A stretch of 64,000 nucleotides of DNA from Sphingomonas aquatilis (GTDB taxonomy: Bacteria > Pseudomonadota > Alphaproteobacteria > Sphingomonadales > Sphingomonadaceae). The position numbers were made by a program, and so were the translations under genes. The stretch covers positions 248,001 through 312,000 of the forward strand of contig NZ_JACIDB010000002.1 of NCBI RefSeq assembly GCF_014196115.1, read 5' to 3'. Shown in pieces: positions 7,743 to 15,692 of this stretch (position 1 is the stretch's first letter; the number at the start of each line of letters is the position of its first letter). Below the pieces are notes generated by a model that worked only from the letters and a program-made list of their open reading frames with translations, was not told the DNA's origin and did no database searches.

Positions 7743-8912
7743 CTAGTCGTCGATGCCGAAATTCAGCCCGCGCGACACGCTGGGATCGACCACCGCGATC
7801 AGCAGATAGGCGGCGAACTGGCGCAGGCGCTGCAGCACGCCGGTATGCGCCTTGTACCAGCTGCGCGTGATCGGCTGCGATCGCGCAATCTCGCCCTCGA
7901 TATAGCGCCGGACATGCGCGGCGAAGGCGGCGTCGTGGACGCGCAGCATCAGCTCCATGTTGATGAACAGGCTGCGCATGTCGAAATTGGCCGATCCGAC
8001 ATAGACGACGTCGTCGATCACGTAGAGTTTGGTGTGCAGCTTGGTCGGCAGATATTCGTACAGCGCGACGCCCTTGCGCAGCAGGCCCGCATAGGTGAAG
8101 CGCGCCGCCGCGATCGTCGCATTGTTGTCGGATTTGGACGCGGTGACGACGCGCACCTTCGCCTTGCGGCGCCCGGCCTTGTCCAGTCGGCGCAGAATGG
8201 TGGGCGAGGGCGTGAAATAGGCGGCGATGATGTCGATCCGCTTGCCACGGCGCAGGTCGTCGCGCACTGCCCGCGCCCAGGGCGACAGGCGCCGCGTCGG
8301 CCCGCCGATCAGCCAGCGTGTGTCACCATGCGCCTCGCTCCAGCGCGCCAGCGCCTTGTTGAGCGGGCGCACCTTGCCTTTGGGCAGCCGCAGCCAGTCG
8401 TGCAGCGCGTCGAAATAGCCCGCCAATCGACCCGCGGCCGGCCCCTCGACCAGCAGCCCCAGGTCGCGCCACGCTTCCTGCGCGGGGGTGCCGAAATAAT
8501 CGTCCTCGACGTTGAACCCGCCGATGATGATCCGCTCGCCCGACTGCCCCGCATCGGCGAGCGCCAGCTTCTGGTGGTTGCGCAGCAGGTAGCGGCGCCC
8601 GAACCGGGGCGCGAAGCGGCACACGGATACGCCGGCCTCGCGCAGCGGCGCGTAAAAGGCATCGTCGGTTTCGCTGCCGAAGCCGTCGACGATCAGCGCG
8701 GTGTCGACGCCGCGTTCCGCTGCGGCGATCAGCGCGGCATTGACGCGGCGTCCGGTCGCGTCGTCGGCGTAGATGTAATAGAGGATGCGCAGCGAATGGG
8801 TCGCGCCCGCGATCAGGGCGAGCAGCGCGTCGAGGCGGCGCGGGCCGGTATCGAGCAGCGTCAGCCGATTGCCATCGACCGCGAAGGTCGGCTGGGGAGC
8901 GGGCGCATCCAT
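7743..8912 (-). CDS. Phospholipase D-like phosphatidyltransferase (cardiolipin synthase family)
   Basis: A 389-residue protein with two HKD catalytic motifs: RNHQKLALADAG followed by GGFNVEDDYFG in the first half, and LHTKLYVIDDVVYVGSANFD in the second. Two HKD motifs form the PLD active site that, in cardiolipin synthases, joins two phosphatidylglycerols. It has no obvious N-terminal membrane helices, so it is of the ClsB/C-like soluble or peripheral type. It converges with the marR gene with only 7 bases between stops. Other PLD reactions are possible. Confidence 0.82.
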   Translation of the reverse strand: MDAPAPQPTFAVDGNRLTLLDTGPRRLDALLALIAGATHSLRILYYIYADDATGRRVNAALIAAAERGVDTALIVDGFGSETDDAFYAPLREAGVSVCRFAPRFGRRYLLRNHQKLALADAGQSGERIIIGGFNVEDDYFGTPAQEAWRDLGLLVEGPAAGRLAGYFDALHDWLRLPKGKVRPLNKALARWSEAHGDTRWLIGGPTRRLSPWARAVRDDLRRGKRIDIIAAYFTPSPTILRRLDKAGRRKAKVRVVTASKSDNNATIAAARFTYAGLLRKGVALYEYLPTKLHTKLYVIDDVVYVGSANFDMRSLFINMELMLRVHDAAFAAHVRRYIEGEIARSQPITRSWYKAHTGVLQRLRQFAAYLLIAVVDPSVSRGLNFGIDD

Positions 8913-8979
8913 TGCGCTCGTCTGTGCCCGTCGGTGCGCCGGGTGGCAAGTAACGGTGAGGCGTTATGAACGTGACCTC

Positions 8980-9112
8980 AGCCCACCCACGCCGTCACCC
9001 CGGACTTGGTCCGGGGTCCACTCTGCGGCTAGGGGGTGGTTGGAGCCTCTTTCTCCTCCCTTGCGGCTTGGTGGACCCCGGACCAAGTCCGGGGTGACGA
9101 TGTGGGTGGGGC
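8980..9112. repeat. REP-type inverted pair, GTCACCCCGG family
   Basis: A hairpin CCCCGGAC-TTG-GTCCGGGG near 8998 is matched in inverse orientation by GGACCCCGGACCAAGTCCGG starting near 9073 and then GGGTGACG. Outer flanks CCCACCCAC and GTGGGTGGG also pair. It sits in the gap (8913-9229) between the divergent PLD-like gene and rpoZ; the remainder of that gap holds the rpoZ promoter. Confidence 0.85.
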
Positions 9113-9159
9113 CAAGGCAGCGCATCTACCCTCGCCGCACCGCCGCGGGGCCGATTTCC

Positions 9160-9189
9160 TTGACTTTACCCACAGCCTCCGCCTACACG
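9160..9189 (+). promoter_or_regulatory. Probable housekeeping promoter of rpoZ
   Basis: TTGACT at 9160-9165 and TACACG at 9184-9189 with an 18-base spacer, ~40 bases upstream of the rpoZ start codon. The -35 is near consensus; the -10 is a weak match. Confidence 0.5.
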
Positions 9190-9229
9190 CCGCCCCTTAC
9201 TGAATCGGTATTTGCGAAGGAAAGCGTCC

Positions 9230-9574
9230 ATGGCGCGCGTTACCGTCGAGGATTGCGTCGACAAGATCCCCAACCGTTTCGACCTGGTCCTGTTCGCTGC
9301 GCAGCGCGCGCGGCAGATTTCGGGCGGCGCGGAACTGCTGCTCGATCGCGATCGCGACAAGAACCCGGTCGTCGCGCTGCGCGAAATCGCCGACGAGCTG
9401 GTCCGCCCCGATCACCTCGAGGAAGCGGTCGTCAACAGCCTGCAGCGCGTCCAGATCGACGACGACGATGAAGTCGACGCCGTCGGCTCGCTCGCCGCCT
9501 CGGCCGAAGCGCTCCGCCTGACCGCCGCTGCGCCGCCGCGGAACCAGAATCTCGGCGCCGATTACGACGGGTGA
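9230..9574 (+). CDS. rpoZ: RNA polymerase omega subunit
   Basis: A 114-residue omega subunit that helps assemble beta-prime and interacts with ppGpp signalling. [20 protein letters not shown] is the canonical start, followed by [10 protein letters not shown] and [12 protein letters not shown]. The start ATG at 9230 has GAAGGA upstream. The C-terminal tail (after about residue 75) is acidic then Ala/Pro-rich and longer than in E. coli, as is common in alphaproteobacteria. The usual spoT/rel neighbour is not adjacent. The first copy of a structured repeat begins on the base right after the stop codon. Confidence 0.95.
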   Translation: MARVTVEDCVDKIPNRFDLVLFAAQRARQISGGAELLLDRDRDKNPVVALREIADELVRPDHLEEAVVNSLQRVQIDDDDEVDAVGSLAASAEALRLTAAAPPRNQNLGADYDG

Positions 9575-9673
9575 GGACTGGTCAGCGGGTTAGCCTCGGC
9601 TAATCCGCGTCGCGGACCAGTCCACGGCCAGCGGGCGCCAGGCCCGACTGACGACGCGGCTTTGCCGCGTCGT
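9575..9673 (+). repeat. Structured three-hairpin element, copy A (after rpoZ)
   Basis: Begins directly after the rpoZ TGA. Stem I: outer GGACTGGTC with GACCAGTCC, inner GCGGGTTAGC with GCTAATCCGC. Stem II: CAG-CGGGC with GCCCG-A-CTG. Stem III: ACGACGCGGC-TTT-GCCGCGTCGT, followed by TTTGCGTTT, which could act as a terminator for rpoZ. The outer stem I and stem II differ in sequence from copies B and C but remain paired. Confidence 0.8.
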
Positions 9674-9684
9674 TTGCGTTTGGG

Positions 9685-9780
9685 GGATCGGCTAGCGGAT
9701 TAGCCGCGCTAATCCGCGCCTCGGACCGATCCGCGGCCAGCGTCGCAACGCGACGACTGACGACGCGGCTTTGCCGCGGC
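9685..9780 (+). repeat. Structured three-hairpin element, copy B (tandem)
   Basis: Stem I: outer GGATCGG with CCGATCC, inner GCGGATTAGC with GCTAATCCGC (perfect). Stem II: CAG-CGTCGC-AAC-GCGACG-A-CTG. Stem III: ACGCGGC-TTT-GCCGCGG. It follows copy A head to tail after an 11-base gap. Confidence 0.8.
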
Positions 9781-9803
9781 GGGCGGGTTTTGGGAGATAT
9801 GCA

Positions 9804-10006
9804 ATTCCTCCCTCGCGTCAGCGGGAGTGCAGGGTTGGATTGCTCCGAGCAATCCAAGATCATGCCGGGGGCATGATCGACCCTGCGCTGGGGACCGCCC
9901 GCGCAGCCGGTGGTGGAGGGGGTGCTTCCGCGAATGCTCCCCTCACCGCATCCTCCCCCTCCGTCAGCGCTATCGCGCTGCCACCTCCCCCTGGCGGGGG
10001 AGGAAT
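9804..10006. repeat. Composite palindromic element, copy 1 (three-way junction plus REP)
   Basis: Bounded by ATTCCTCCC at the left and GGGAGGAAT at the right (inverted ends). Left half: closing stem GCAGGGT (9829-9835) with ACCCTGC (9880-9886) enclosing two hairpins, GGATTGCT-CCG-AGCAATCC (9837-9855) and GATCATGC-CGGGG-GCATGATC (9858-9878). Right half is a CCTCCGTCA-type REP arm. A second copy lies at 18908-19111 with the same architecture but different stem sequences. Confidence 0.75.
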
Positions 10007-10098
10007 TCAGAGGAGCCGGCGTTTAAAGCTCCGACCGCTATCGTAACCCCAGCGGAGGCTGTGGCCTTTGTGGGATGACGGCTGGAGTGTCGCGCAGG

Positions 10099-10200
10099 GC
10101 CCCGCCGCGGCGAAGCCGCGTCGTCAGTCGTCGCTTTCGCGACGCTGGCCGGGGTCGCCACGCGACGCGGATTAGCGTCGCTAATCCGCTTGGCGACCCT
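10099..10200 (-). repeat. Structured three-hairpin element, copy C (overlaps rlmE 3' end)
   Basis: Read on the minus strand. Stem I: outer GGGTCGCCA with TGGCGACCC, inner GCGGATTAGC-GAC-GCTAATCCGC. Stem II: CAG-CGTCGC-GAAA-GCGACG-A-CTG (a GAAA tetraloop). Stem III: CGCGGC-TTC-GCCGCG. It is in sense orientation relative to rlmE and contains the last codons and the TAG stop of rlmE. The stretch 10007-10098 between the repeats holds nothing I recognise. Confidence 0.8.
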
Positions 10201-10852
10201 TGAACCCCTGCGCCACGACGAACCATTCCACCGAGCCCTTGCGGCTGCTGGGCGGCTTGGCGTGCTTCACCGTCTGGAAGTTGCGCTTCATCTCGGCGAC
10301 CAATTGCGCATCGGCGCCGCCCGCAAAGACCTTGGCGACGAAGGTGCCGCCCTTTTCCAGCACGTCGACCGCGAAGGCGAGTGCGGTTTCGACCAGCGCC
10401 ATGGTGCGCAGCGCGTCGGTCTGCGGGTGGCCAACGGTGTTCGCCGCCATGTCCGACATCACCAGGTCGGGTGCGCCGCCCAATGCCTCCATCAGCACGC
10501 CCGGCGCGGCATCGTCCATGAAGTCCATCTGGAAGATGGTGACGCCGTCGATCGGATCGACCGGCAGCAGATCGATGCCAACCACCGCCGCCTTGGGCAC
10601 GCGGCGGCGGATCACCTGGCTCCAGCCGCCCGGCGCGATGCCGAGGTCGACGACGCGGCGCTTGCCCTGGATGATCCCGAACCGCTCGTCGAGTTCGAGC
10701 AACTTGTACGCCGCGCGGCTGCGATAGCCCTCCGCCTTGGCGCGGCGGACATAGGGGTCGTTGAGCTGGCGTTCGAGCCAGCGCGTCGATTGCGCGGTGC
10801 GGCCGCGCGCGGTCTTGACGCGGGTGCGCAGGCCGCCGCCGTCTCTGCTCAT
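10181..10852 (-). CDS. rlmE: 23S rRNA 2'-O-ribose U2552 methyltransferase
   Basis: A 223-residue FtsJ/RrmJ family enzyme. The K-D-K-E tetrad is visible: Lys in SRAAYKLLEL, Asp in LVMSDMAAN, Lys in FVAKVFAGG and Glu in GSVEWFVVA. SAM motif I is VVDLGIAPGGWSQV. It modifies U2552 in the A-loop at a late stage of 50S assembly. The N-terminal 25 residues are basic, as in other alphaproteobacterial homologues. The final GRQAD and the TAG stop are encoded inside repeat copy C. It lies 10 bases downstream of the ppx/gppA gene and is probably co-transcribed with it. Confidence 0.95.
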   Translation of the reverse strand: MSRDGGGLRTRVKTARGRTAQSTRWLERQLNDPYVRRAKAEGYRSRAAYKLLELDERFGIIQGKRRVVDLGIAPGGWSQVIRRRVPKAAVVGIDLLPVDPIDGVTIFQMDFMDDAAPGVLMEALGGAPDLVMSDMAANTVGHPQTDALRTMALVETALAFAVDVLEKGGTFVAKVFAGGADAQLVAEMKRNFQTVKHAKPPSSRKGSVEWFVVAQGFKGRQAD

Positions 10853-10862
10853 GTCATGACAC

Positions 10863-11906
10863 TCATGGTCTGGGGCTGCCCATCAGGCGGCGCAGGATGC
10901 CTTCACGGATGCCGCGGTCGGCGATGCCCAGCCGCTCGGCGGGCCACAAATCGAGGATTGTTTCCAGGATCGCGCAGCCCGCGACCACCAGGTCGGCGCG
11001 TTCCGATCCGATGCAGGCGAGCTGCGCGCGTTCCTTCACCGATTTGCGCGACAGGTCGGCGCTGATCCGGCGCATTGCGTCGGCGGGGACGATCAGGCCA
11101 TCCACCTGCGCGCGGTCGTAATGGCTCAGGCCCAGATGGACGCTGCCGAGCGTCGTCACCGTGCCGCTGGTGCCGAGCAGGCGCGGGCGCCGGACGTTCT
11201 TGGGTAAGCGGCCGGCAAAGTCGGCGAAGCTATCCGCGACGATGCCGCGCATCCGCTCGTACGCCGCGAGGCGGCCGCCTTCGCCCTCGCCGCCGCCGGC
11301 ATGTTCGGTCAGCGACACGACGCCCCAGGGCGCCGAATGCCAGTCGAGCACGCGCGGCATGCTGCCCCGCGTCGTGTCGATCAGCACCAGTTCGGTCGAG
11401 CCGCCGCCGATGTCGAAGATCAGCGCGGGGTCGTCGCCCGGTTCGATCAGCGCATGGCAGCCGAGCACTGCCAGCCGGGCCTCTTCCTCAGCGGAGATGA
11501 TGTCGAGGTGGATGCCGGTTTCCGCGAGCGCGCGCGCGATGAAATCCTGCCCGTTGCTCGCCCGCCGGCACGCTTCGGTCGCGACCGAGCGCGCGAGCGT
11601 GACATTGCGGCGCTTCAACTTGTCGGCGCAGACGCGCAGCGCGGCGATGGTGCGTTCGATCGCGGCGTCGCTCAGCCGGCCGGTCGCGGCGAGTCCTTCG
11701 CCGAGGCGCACGATGCGCGAAAAGGCGTCGATGACGGCGAAGCCATCGCCCTGCGGCCGGGCGATCAGCAGCCGGCAATTGTTGGTGCCGAGGTCGAGCG
11801 CAGCAAAGGCCTGCGCATCGGACCAGCGACCGCGTTGCGGTCGGCTCGGCGCCGAACGGGCAGGCGGGGCCTGCCGGTACGGCATTCGGGCGGAACGATC
11901 CCCCAT
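10863..11906 (-). CDS. Ppx/GppA-family exopolyphosphatase / pppGpp phosphatase
   Basis: 347 residues, actin-like ATPase fold: phosphate 1 motif ALDLGTNNCRLLIA near residue 37, EEEARLAVLG, phosphate 2 motif FDIGGGSTELVL and the adenosine-type GTSGTVTTLG segment. The length covers only the two ribonuclease-H-like domains and lacks the C-terminal HD-like domains of full-length E. coli Ppx, as in many alphaproteobacteria. Function by family: hydrolysis of polyphosphate and/or pppGpp. The first ~30 residues are Arg/Pro-rich and may include a mis-chosen start; an internal ATG at residue 8 is possible. Followed by rlmE in the same direction. Confidence 0.85.
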   Translation of the reverse strand: MGDRSARMPYRQAPPARSAPSRPQRGRWSDAQAFAALDLGTNNCRLLIARPQGDGFAVIDAFSRIVRLGEGLAATGRLSDAAIERTIAALRVCADKLKRRNVTLARSVATEACRRASNGQDFIARALAETGIHLDIISAEEEARLAVLGCHALIEPGDDPALIFDIGGGSTELVLIDTTRGSMPRVLDWHSAPWGVVSLTEHAGGGEGEGGRLAAYERMRGIVADSFADFAGRLPKNVRRPRLLGTSGTVTTLGSVHLGLSHYDRAQVDGLIVPADAMRRISADLSRKSVKERAQLACIGSERADLVVAGCAILETILDLWPAERLGIADRGIREGILRRLMGSPRP

Positions 11907-12025
11907 AGCCGTGGTGACTTTCTATCTGTTTCTGTTCTGCCGTCACGGAGATGAACGCCCCGCTCGGTGCTTGCCCTCTAGGTAGCGCGTACAAGCCCTT
12001 GCGACAAGGCGAGCAATTTGACCTG

Positions 12026-12054
12026 TTGACAGGCCCACGGTGCCCGCCTAGATG
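12026..12054 (+). promoter_or_regulatory. Promoter of tRNA-Gln
   Basis: A perfect -35 TTGACA (12026-12031) and TAGATG (12049-12054) with a 17-base spacer, ending 12 bases before the tRNA. Confidence 0.75.
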
Positions 12055-12066
12055 CGCGGCCCTCGT

Positions 12067-12140
12067 TGCCCGATCCTCTAATGGTAAGAGAGCGGACTCT
12101 GACTCCGTCAATCAAGGTTCGAATCCTTGTCGGGCATCCA
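12067..12140 (+). tRNA. tRNA-Gln (anticodon CTG)
   Basis: Acceptor TGCCCGA pairs with TCGGGCA. D arm: CCTC..GAGAG type with TAATGGTAA loop. Anticodon stem GCGGA/TCCGT with 7-base loop CTCTGAC, anticodon CTG. T arm: AAGGTTCGAATCCTT. The CCA end is encoded (12138-12140). A good promoter lies immediately upstream. Confidence 0.95.
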
Positions 12141-12204
12141 CTTACCACCTGCTCCTACGAGCGTTCCTCCCATCGCTGACGTTGATCCCACCCCTTCGCA
12201 GGTC

Positions 12205-13011
12205 GTGCTGGGGATCGATGCCGCGTGGACCGCGGGGCAGCCGAGCGGCGTCGCGCTCGCGGTGTTGGAGACCGGGCGCTGGCATTTGCGGGCGGTGGCG
12301 CCATCGTACGACCATTTCCTGACGCTGGCGGCCGGCGTGGCGTGCGACGCACCGCCGCGGGGATCGTCGCCCGATGCGCCTGCGCTGCTCGCAGCGGCCG
12401 AGGCGCTGGCGGGTGCGCGGGTCGATCTGGTCGCGATCGACATGCCGCTGGCCCGCACGCCGATCGTCGCGCGGCGCGCGTCGGACAATGCGATCACGCG
12501 CGCGTTCGGCGGGCGCTATTGCGGTACGCATTCGCCCAGCGCGATGCGGCCGGGGCCACTCTCCGACGGCTTGCGGGCAGGGTTCGAGGATGCGGGCTAT
12601 CCGCTGCGCACCGACGCGGCGCAGACCGGCGGGCTGATCGAGGTCTATCCGCATCCGGCGCTGGTGGTGCTGGCGCAGGCGCCGCGGCGGTTGCCCTATA
12701 AGGCGTCGAAGACCCGCACTTATTGGCCGGACGAATCGCTGGCCGCGCGGCGCGTGTTGCTGGCGGCGGAATGGGCGCGGATCGTGGGTTTGCTGGCGAC
12801 CCGGATCGAGGGCGTGGAGGCAGCGCTGCCCCCTCTGCCCGACGACGCGAGCGGTGTCGCGCGCAAGGCGCACGAAGACGTGATCGACGCGATCGTCTGC
12901 GCCTGGGTGGGGATCACCGCGCTCGGCGGGCAGGCGGACGCCTATGGCGATGCGGAGTCGGCGATCTGGGTGCCGCGCGAGGGCGGAACGGCGGCGCCCT
13001 TCGCCGGTTGA
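12205..13011 (+). CDS. DUF429 family protein (predicted RNase H-fold nuclease)
   Basis: About 268 residues with DUF429 features: an initial strand VVLGIDAAWT carrying an acidic residue, LVAIDMPLA with an Asp in the middle, YCGTHSPSAMRPGP, ...GGLIEVYPHPALVVL, and near the end AHEDVIDAIVCAWV with Asp residues. The fold suggests a metal-dependent nuclease; the substrate is unknown. The start is uncertain: the frame is open back into the tRNA gene, so a start there is not credible, and the first usable codon after the tRNA is GTG 12205, just before the first core strand, with only a weak AGG nearby. It is followed 6 bases later by an isochorismatase-fold gene. Confidence 0.7.
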   Translation: MLGIDAAWTAGQPSGVALAVLETGRWHLRAVAPSYDHFLTLAAGVACDAPPRGSSPDAPALLAAAEALAGARVDLVAIDMPLARTPIVARRASDNAITRAFGGRYCGTHSPSAMRPGPLSDGLRAGFEDAGYPLRTDAAQTGGLIEVYPHPALVVLAQAPRRLPYKASKTRTYWPDESLAARRVLLAAEWARIVGLLATRIEGVEAALPPLPDDASGVARKAHEDVIDAIVCAWVGITALGGQADAYGDAESAIWVPREGGTAAPFAG

Positions 13012-13017
13012 GCGGGC

Positions 13018-13575
13018 ATGCCGACGCTCGACCCCCGCACCACCGCGCTCATCCTCATCGACCTGCAGGACGGCATCATTGCCGGAGACAAGGGGCCGCA
13101 CAGCGCCGCCGACGTCGTCGCGCGCGGCAAGGCGTTGGCCGCGCGCTTCCGCGCCGCAGGCGCGCCGGTGGTGCTGGTCCATGTCGGCTTCACGCCCGAT
13201 ACGATGCCGAGTCGCAACGTCGACCAGCTGCGCCTGCCCGCCGAGGGGACGCCGCCTGAATTCCACACGCTAATCGAGGGGCTGCGGCAGGACGGCGACA
13301 TCGTCGTGATGAAGCACCATTGGGGCGCGTTCATCGGAACCGACCTCGACCTGCAATTGCGGCGGCGGGGGGTAAAGACGGTGGTGATCGCCGGCATCGC
13401 GACGAATTTCGGGGTCGAATCGACCGCGCGCAGTGCGTGGGAGCTGTCGTATGACGTGGTGATCGTCGAGGATGCCTCGACGTCGCGCTCGGCGGAGCTA
13501 CATGCGTTTGCGATTGAGCATATCCTGCCGCAGATTGCGCGGGTGGTTGTGAGCGAGGACGTGACGCTGGGGTAG
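13018..13575 (+). CDS. Isochorismatase-fold hydrolase, YecD-like
   Basis: 185 residues with the cysteine-hydrolase fold: Asp in LILIDLQDG and Lys in VVMKHHWGAF occupy their catalytic positions. The segment that usually carries the nucleophilic Cys (consensus TNxCVESTA) reads TNFGVESTA, so the Cys is Gly. The same substitution is typical of the YecD group and of true isochorismatases, so this is not a standard amidase. The C-terminal ELHAFAIEHILPQIARV also resembles YecD. Substrate unknown. Probably co-transcribed with the DUF429 gene. Confidence 0.82.
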   Translation: MPTLDPRTTALILIDLQDGIIAGDKGPHSAADVVARGKALAARFRAAGAPVVLVHVGFTPDTMPSRNVDQLRLPAEGTPPEFHTLIEGLRQDGDIVVMKHHWGAFIGTDLDLQLRRRGVKTVVIAGIATNFGVESTARSAWELSYDVVIVEDASTSRSAELHAFAIEHILPQIARVVVSEDVTLG

Positions 13576-13599
13576 CGCGAGGGCTTCGCCCCACATGTC

Positions 13600-13709
13600 C
13601 GTCATGCCGGACTCGTTCCGGCATCCACCGTGCCGCGGGGGTTCGTTCTCAGCCTCTGGCTATCCCCCTCGCCGCAGAGTGGACCCCGGAACTCGTCCGG
13701 GGTGACGGG
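13600..13709. repeat. REP-type inverted pair, GTCACCCCGG family
   Basis: Left hairpin ATGCCGGACTCGTTCCGGCAT near 13602; right arm GTGGACCCCGGAACTCGTCC starting near 13679, then GGGGTGACG. The left arm has diverged from the right while keeping its own pairing. Lies between convergent genes. Confidence 0.75.
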
Positions 13710-13726
13710 TCGTCTGGAAAGACCCC

Positions 13727-14308
13727 TTACTTCGCCTCCGCGATCAGCTTCGCCGCATCCGCGCCGGCCCAGTCGTTGCCGCCCTTCCAGCGCCACACCT
13801 CCTTACCCGCCGAATCGAACAGCACCGTCGTCGGCAGGTTCGCGTTCCACCCCAGCGACAGCGCCATCTGATCGTCGACGTAGGGCGTCAGCGACGGCGC
13901 GCCATGGGCCTTCAGGAACACGGGCACCTTGTCCGCACCTTGCGTATCCTGGCTGATCGCCGCGACGCGCACGGTGCCGCGCTTCGCCAGCGCCTCCAGC
14001 GTCGGCAGTTCGGCGATGCAGGGGCCGCACCACGTCGCCCACAGATTGACGAGCACCGGCTTGCCCTTGAACGCGGCGAGGGTGGTGGGCTTGCCGTCCG
14101 GCCCCTTGAACGGCGTGCTCGGCGCGGCCTCGCCGGCATGGCTGCGGTCGACGCCGACCTGCGCGGTCGTGGCGGCCGGAGCGGTCGCTTCGTCGGGCGA
14201 CGCTGTGTTCGTATCGGCCGTGTTCGCTTGCCCGGGGGCGGCGCTTTGCCTATCGCAGCCTGCGGCCATCAGCGCCAGGAGACAGACGATCGCGACGCGT
14301 GCGGACAT
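13727..14308 (-). CDS. TlpA-like thioredoxin-fold lipoprotein
   Basis: 193 residues. The signal peptide ends in lipobox LMAAGC with Cys18, so it should be a lipid-anchored envelope protein facing the periplasm. After a low-complexity Ala/Thr linker (20-60), a redoxin domain carries WCGPC at 93-97 and the cis-Pro segment NLPTTVLFD. Function by family: thiol-disulfide reduction or oxidation, often for cytochrome c maturation. The start codon ATG at 14308-14306 overlaps the divergent argH start inside the tetranucleotide CATG. Confidence 0.87.
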   Translation of the reverse strand: MSARVAIVCLLALMAAGCDRQSAAPGQANTADTNTASPDEATAPAATTAQVGVDRSHAGEAAPSTPFKGPDGKPTTLAAFKGKPVLVNLWATWCGPCIAELPTLEALAKRGTVRVAAISQDTQGADKVPVFLKAHGAPSLTPYVDDQMALSLGWNANLPTTVLFDSAGKEVWRWKGGNDWAGADAAKLIAEAK

Positions 14309-15692
14309 GAGCGGTTCCAATTCGATGTGGGGCGGCAGATTTGCCGAAGGCCCTGCTGCGGTAATGCGCGAGATTAACGCCTCGATCCCCTTCGACAAGC
14401 GGATGTGGCGTCAGGATATCGCCGGATCGAAGGCGCATGTCGCGATGCTGGCGAAACAGGGCATCGTGTCGGCCGAGGATGCCGCCGCGATCGACGCGGG
14501 GCTGGACACGGTCGCCGCGGACTATGCCGCGAACGGCGTGCCCGAAGACCTCAGCCTCGAAGACATCCACATGCTGACCGAGGCGAAGCTGGCGGCTTCG
14601 ATCGGCCCGGTCGCCGGCCGCCTGCACACTGCGCGCAGCCGCAACGATCAGGTCGCGACCGATTTCCGCCTGTGGGTGCGCGATGCGATCGATCAGGTGT
14701 TGGATGCCCTGACCGGCCTGACCCACGCGCTGCTGACCCGCGCCGAGGAGCATGCCGATGCGGTGATGCCCGGCTTCACCCACCTGCAATCCGCACAGCC
14801 GGTGACGTTGGGCCATCACCTGATGGCCTATGTCGAGATGACCGCACGCGACATCTCGCGCTTCCGCGACGCGCGGGCGCGGATGAACCTGTGCCCGCTG
14901 GGATCCGCCGCGCTCGCCGGCACCAGCTTCCCGCTCGACCGGCAGATGACGGCGGCGGCGCTCGGTTTCGACGGGCCGACGCGCAACAGCCTGGATGGGG
15001 TGAGCGACCGCGACTTCGCGCTCGATTACCTCACCGCCGCGACGCAGACCGCGCTGCACCTCAGCCGCCTGGCCGAAGAGTTCGTGTTGTGGGCATCGCA
15101 GCCGTTCGGCTTCGTCGCGCTGTCCGACCAATGGTCGACCGGCAGCTCGATCATGCCGCAGAAGCGCAATCCCGATGCGGCCGAACTGGTACGCGGCCAT
15201 GCCGGGCGCATCCTCGGCTGCCAGACCGCGCTGATGGTGACGATGAAGGGCCTGCCGCTCGCCTATTCGAAGGACATGCAGGACGACAAACCGCCGGTGT
15301 TCGAGGCGCACGACCTGCTCGGCCTGTCGATCGCGGCGATGACCGGCATGGTCGAAAGCGCGACCTTCCGCACCGATCGCATGCGTGGCCTCGCCGAAAG
15401 CGGCTTCGCCACCGCGACCGATTTCGCCGACTGGCTGGTGCGCGAGGCGGGGCTGCCGTTCCGCGAGGCGCATCACGTCACGGGGCGCGCGGTGAAGCGC
15501 GCCGAGGAACTGGGCGTGCGGCTCGACGAACTGCCCTTCGCCGAATTCCAGGCGATCGACGCGCGCGTCAACGAAAGCCTGTACGACGTGCTGTCGGTCG
15601 ACGCCTCGGTCGCCAGCCGGACGAGCTTCGGCGGCACCGCGCCCGCCAATGTGCGCGCTGCGATCCGGGCGGCGCGGGAGAGCCTGTCATGA
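14307..15692 (+). CDS. argH: Argininosuccinate lyase
   Basis: 461 residues; cleaves argininosuccinate to arginine and fumarate, the last step of arginine synthesis. MWGGRF near the N-terminus, [19 protein letters not shown]-type [16 protein letters not shown] and the superfamily signature [12 protein letters not shown] are all visible. The start at 14307 gives [12 protein letters not shown] as in related proteins; ATG 14325 is an alternative. No space for a promoter remains between this start and the divergent tlpA-like gene, so the argH promoter must lie inside that gene. Its stop overlaps the lptM-like start (ATGA). Confidence 0.96.
   Translation: MSGSNSMWGGRFAEGPAAVMREINASIPFDKRMWRQDIAGSKAHVAMLAKQGIVSAEDAAAIDAGLDTVAADYAANGVPEDLSLEDIHMLTEAKLAASIGPVAGRLHTARSRNDQVATDFRLWVRDAIDQVLDALTGLTHALLTRAEEHADAVMPGFTHLQSAQPVTLGHHLMAYVEMTARDISRFRDARARMNLCPLGSAALAGTSFPLDRQMTAAALGFDGPTRNSLDGVSDRDFALDYLTAATQTALHLSRLAEEFVLWASQPFGFVALSDQWSTGSSIMPQKRNPDAAELVRGHAGRILGCQTALMVTMKGLPLAYSKDMQDDKPPVFEAHDLLGLSIAAMTGMVESATFRTDRMRGLAESGFATATDFADWLVREAGLPFREAHHVTGRAVKRAEELGVRLDELPFAEFQAIDARVNESLYDVLSVDASVASRTSFGGTAPANVRAAIRAARESLS

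Noticed and set aside
12127-12204. Upstream start of the DUF429 gene inside tRNA-Gln (TTG 12127)
   Set aside because: The start would lie in the T arm of the tRNA; the protein core begins right after GTG 12205.
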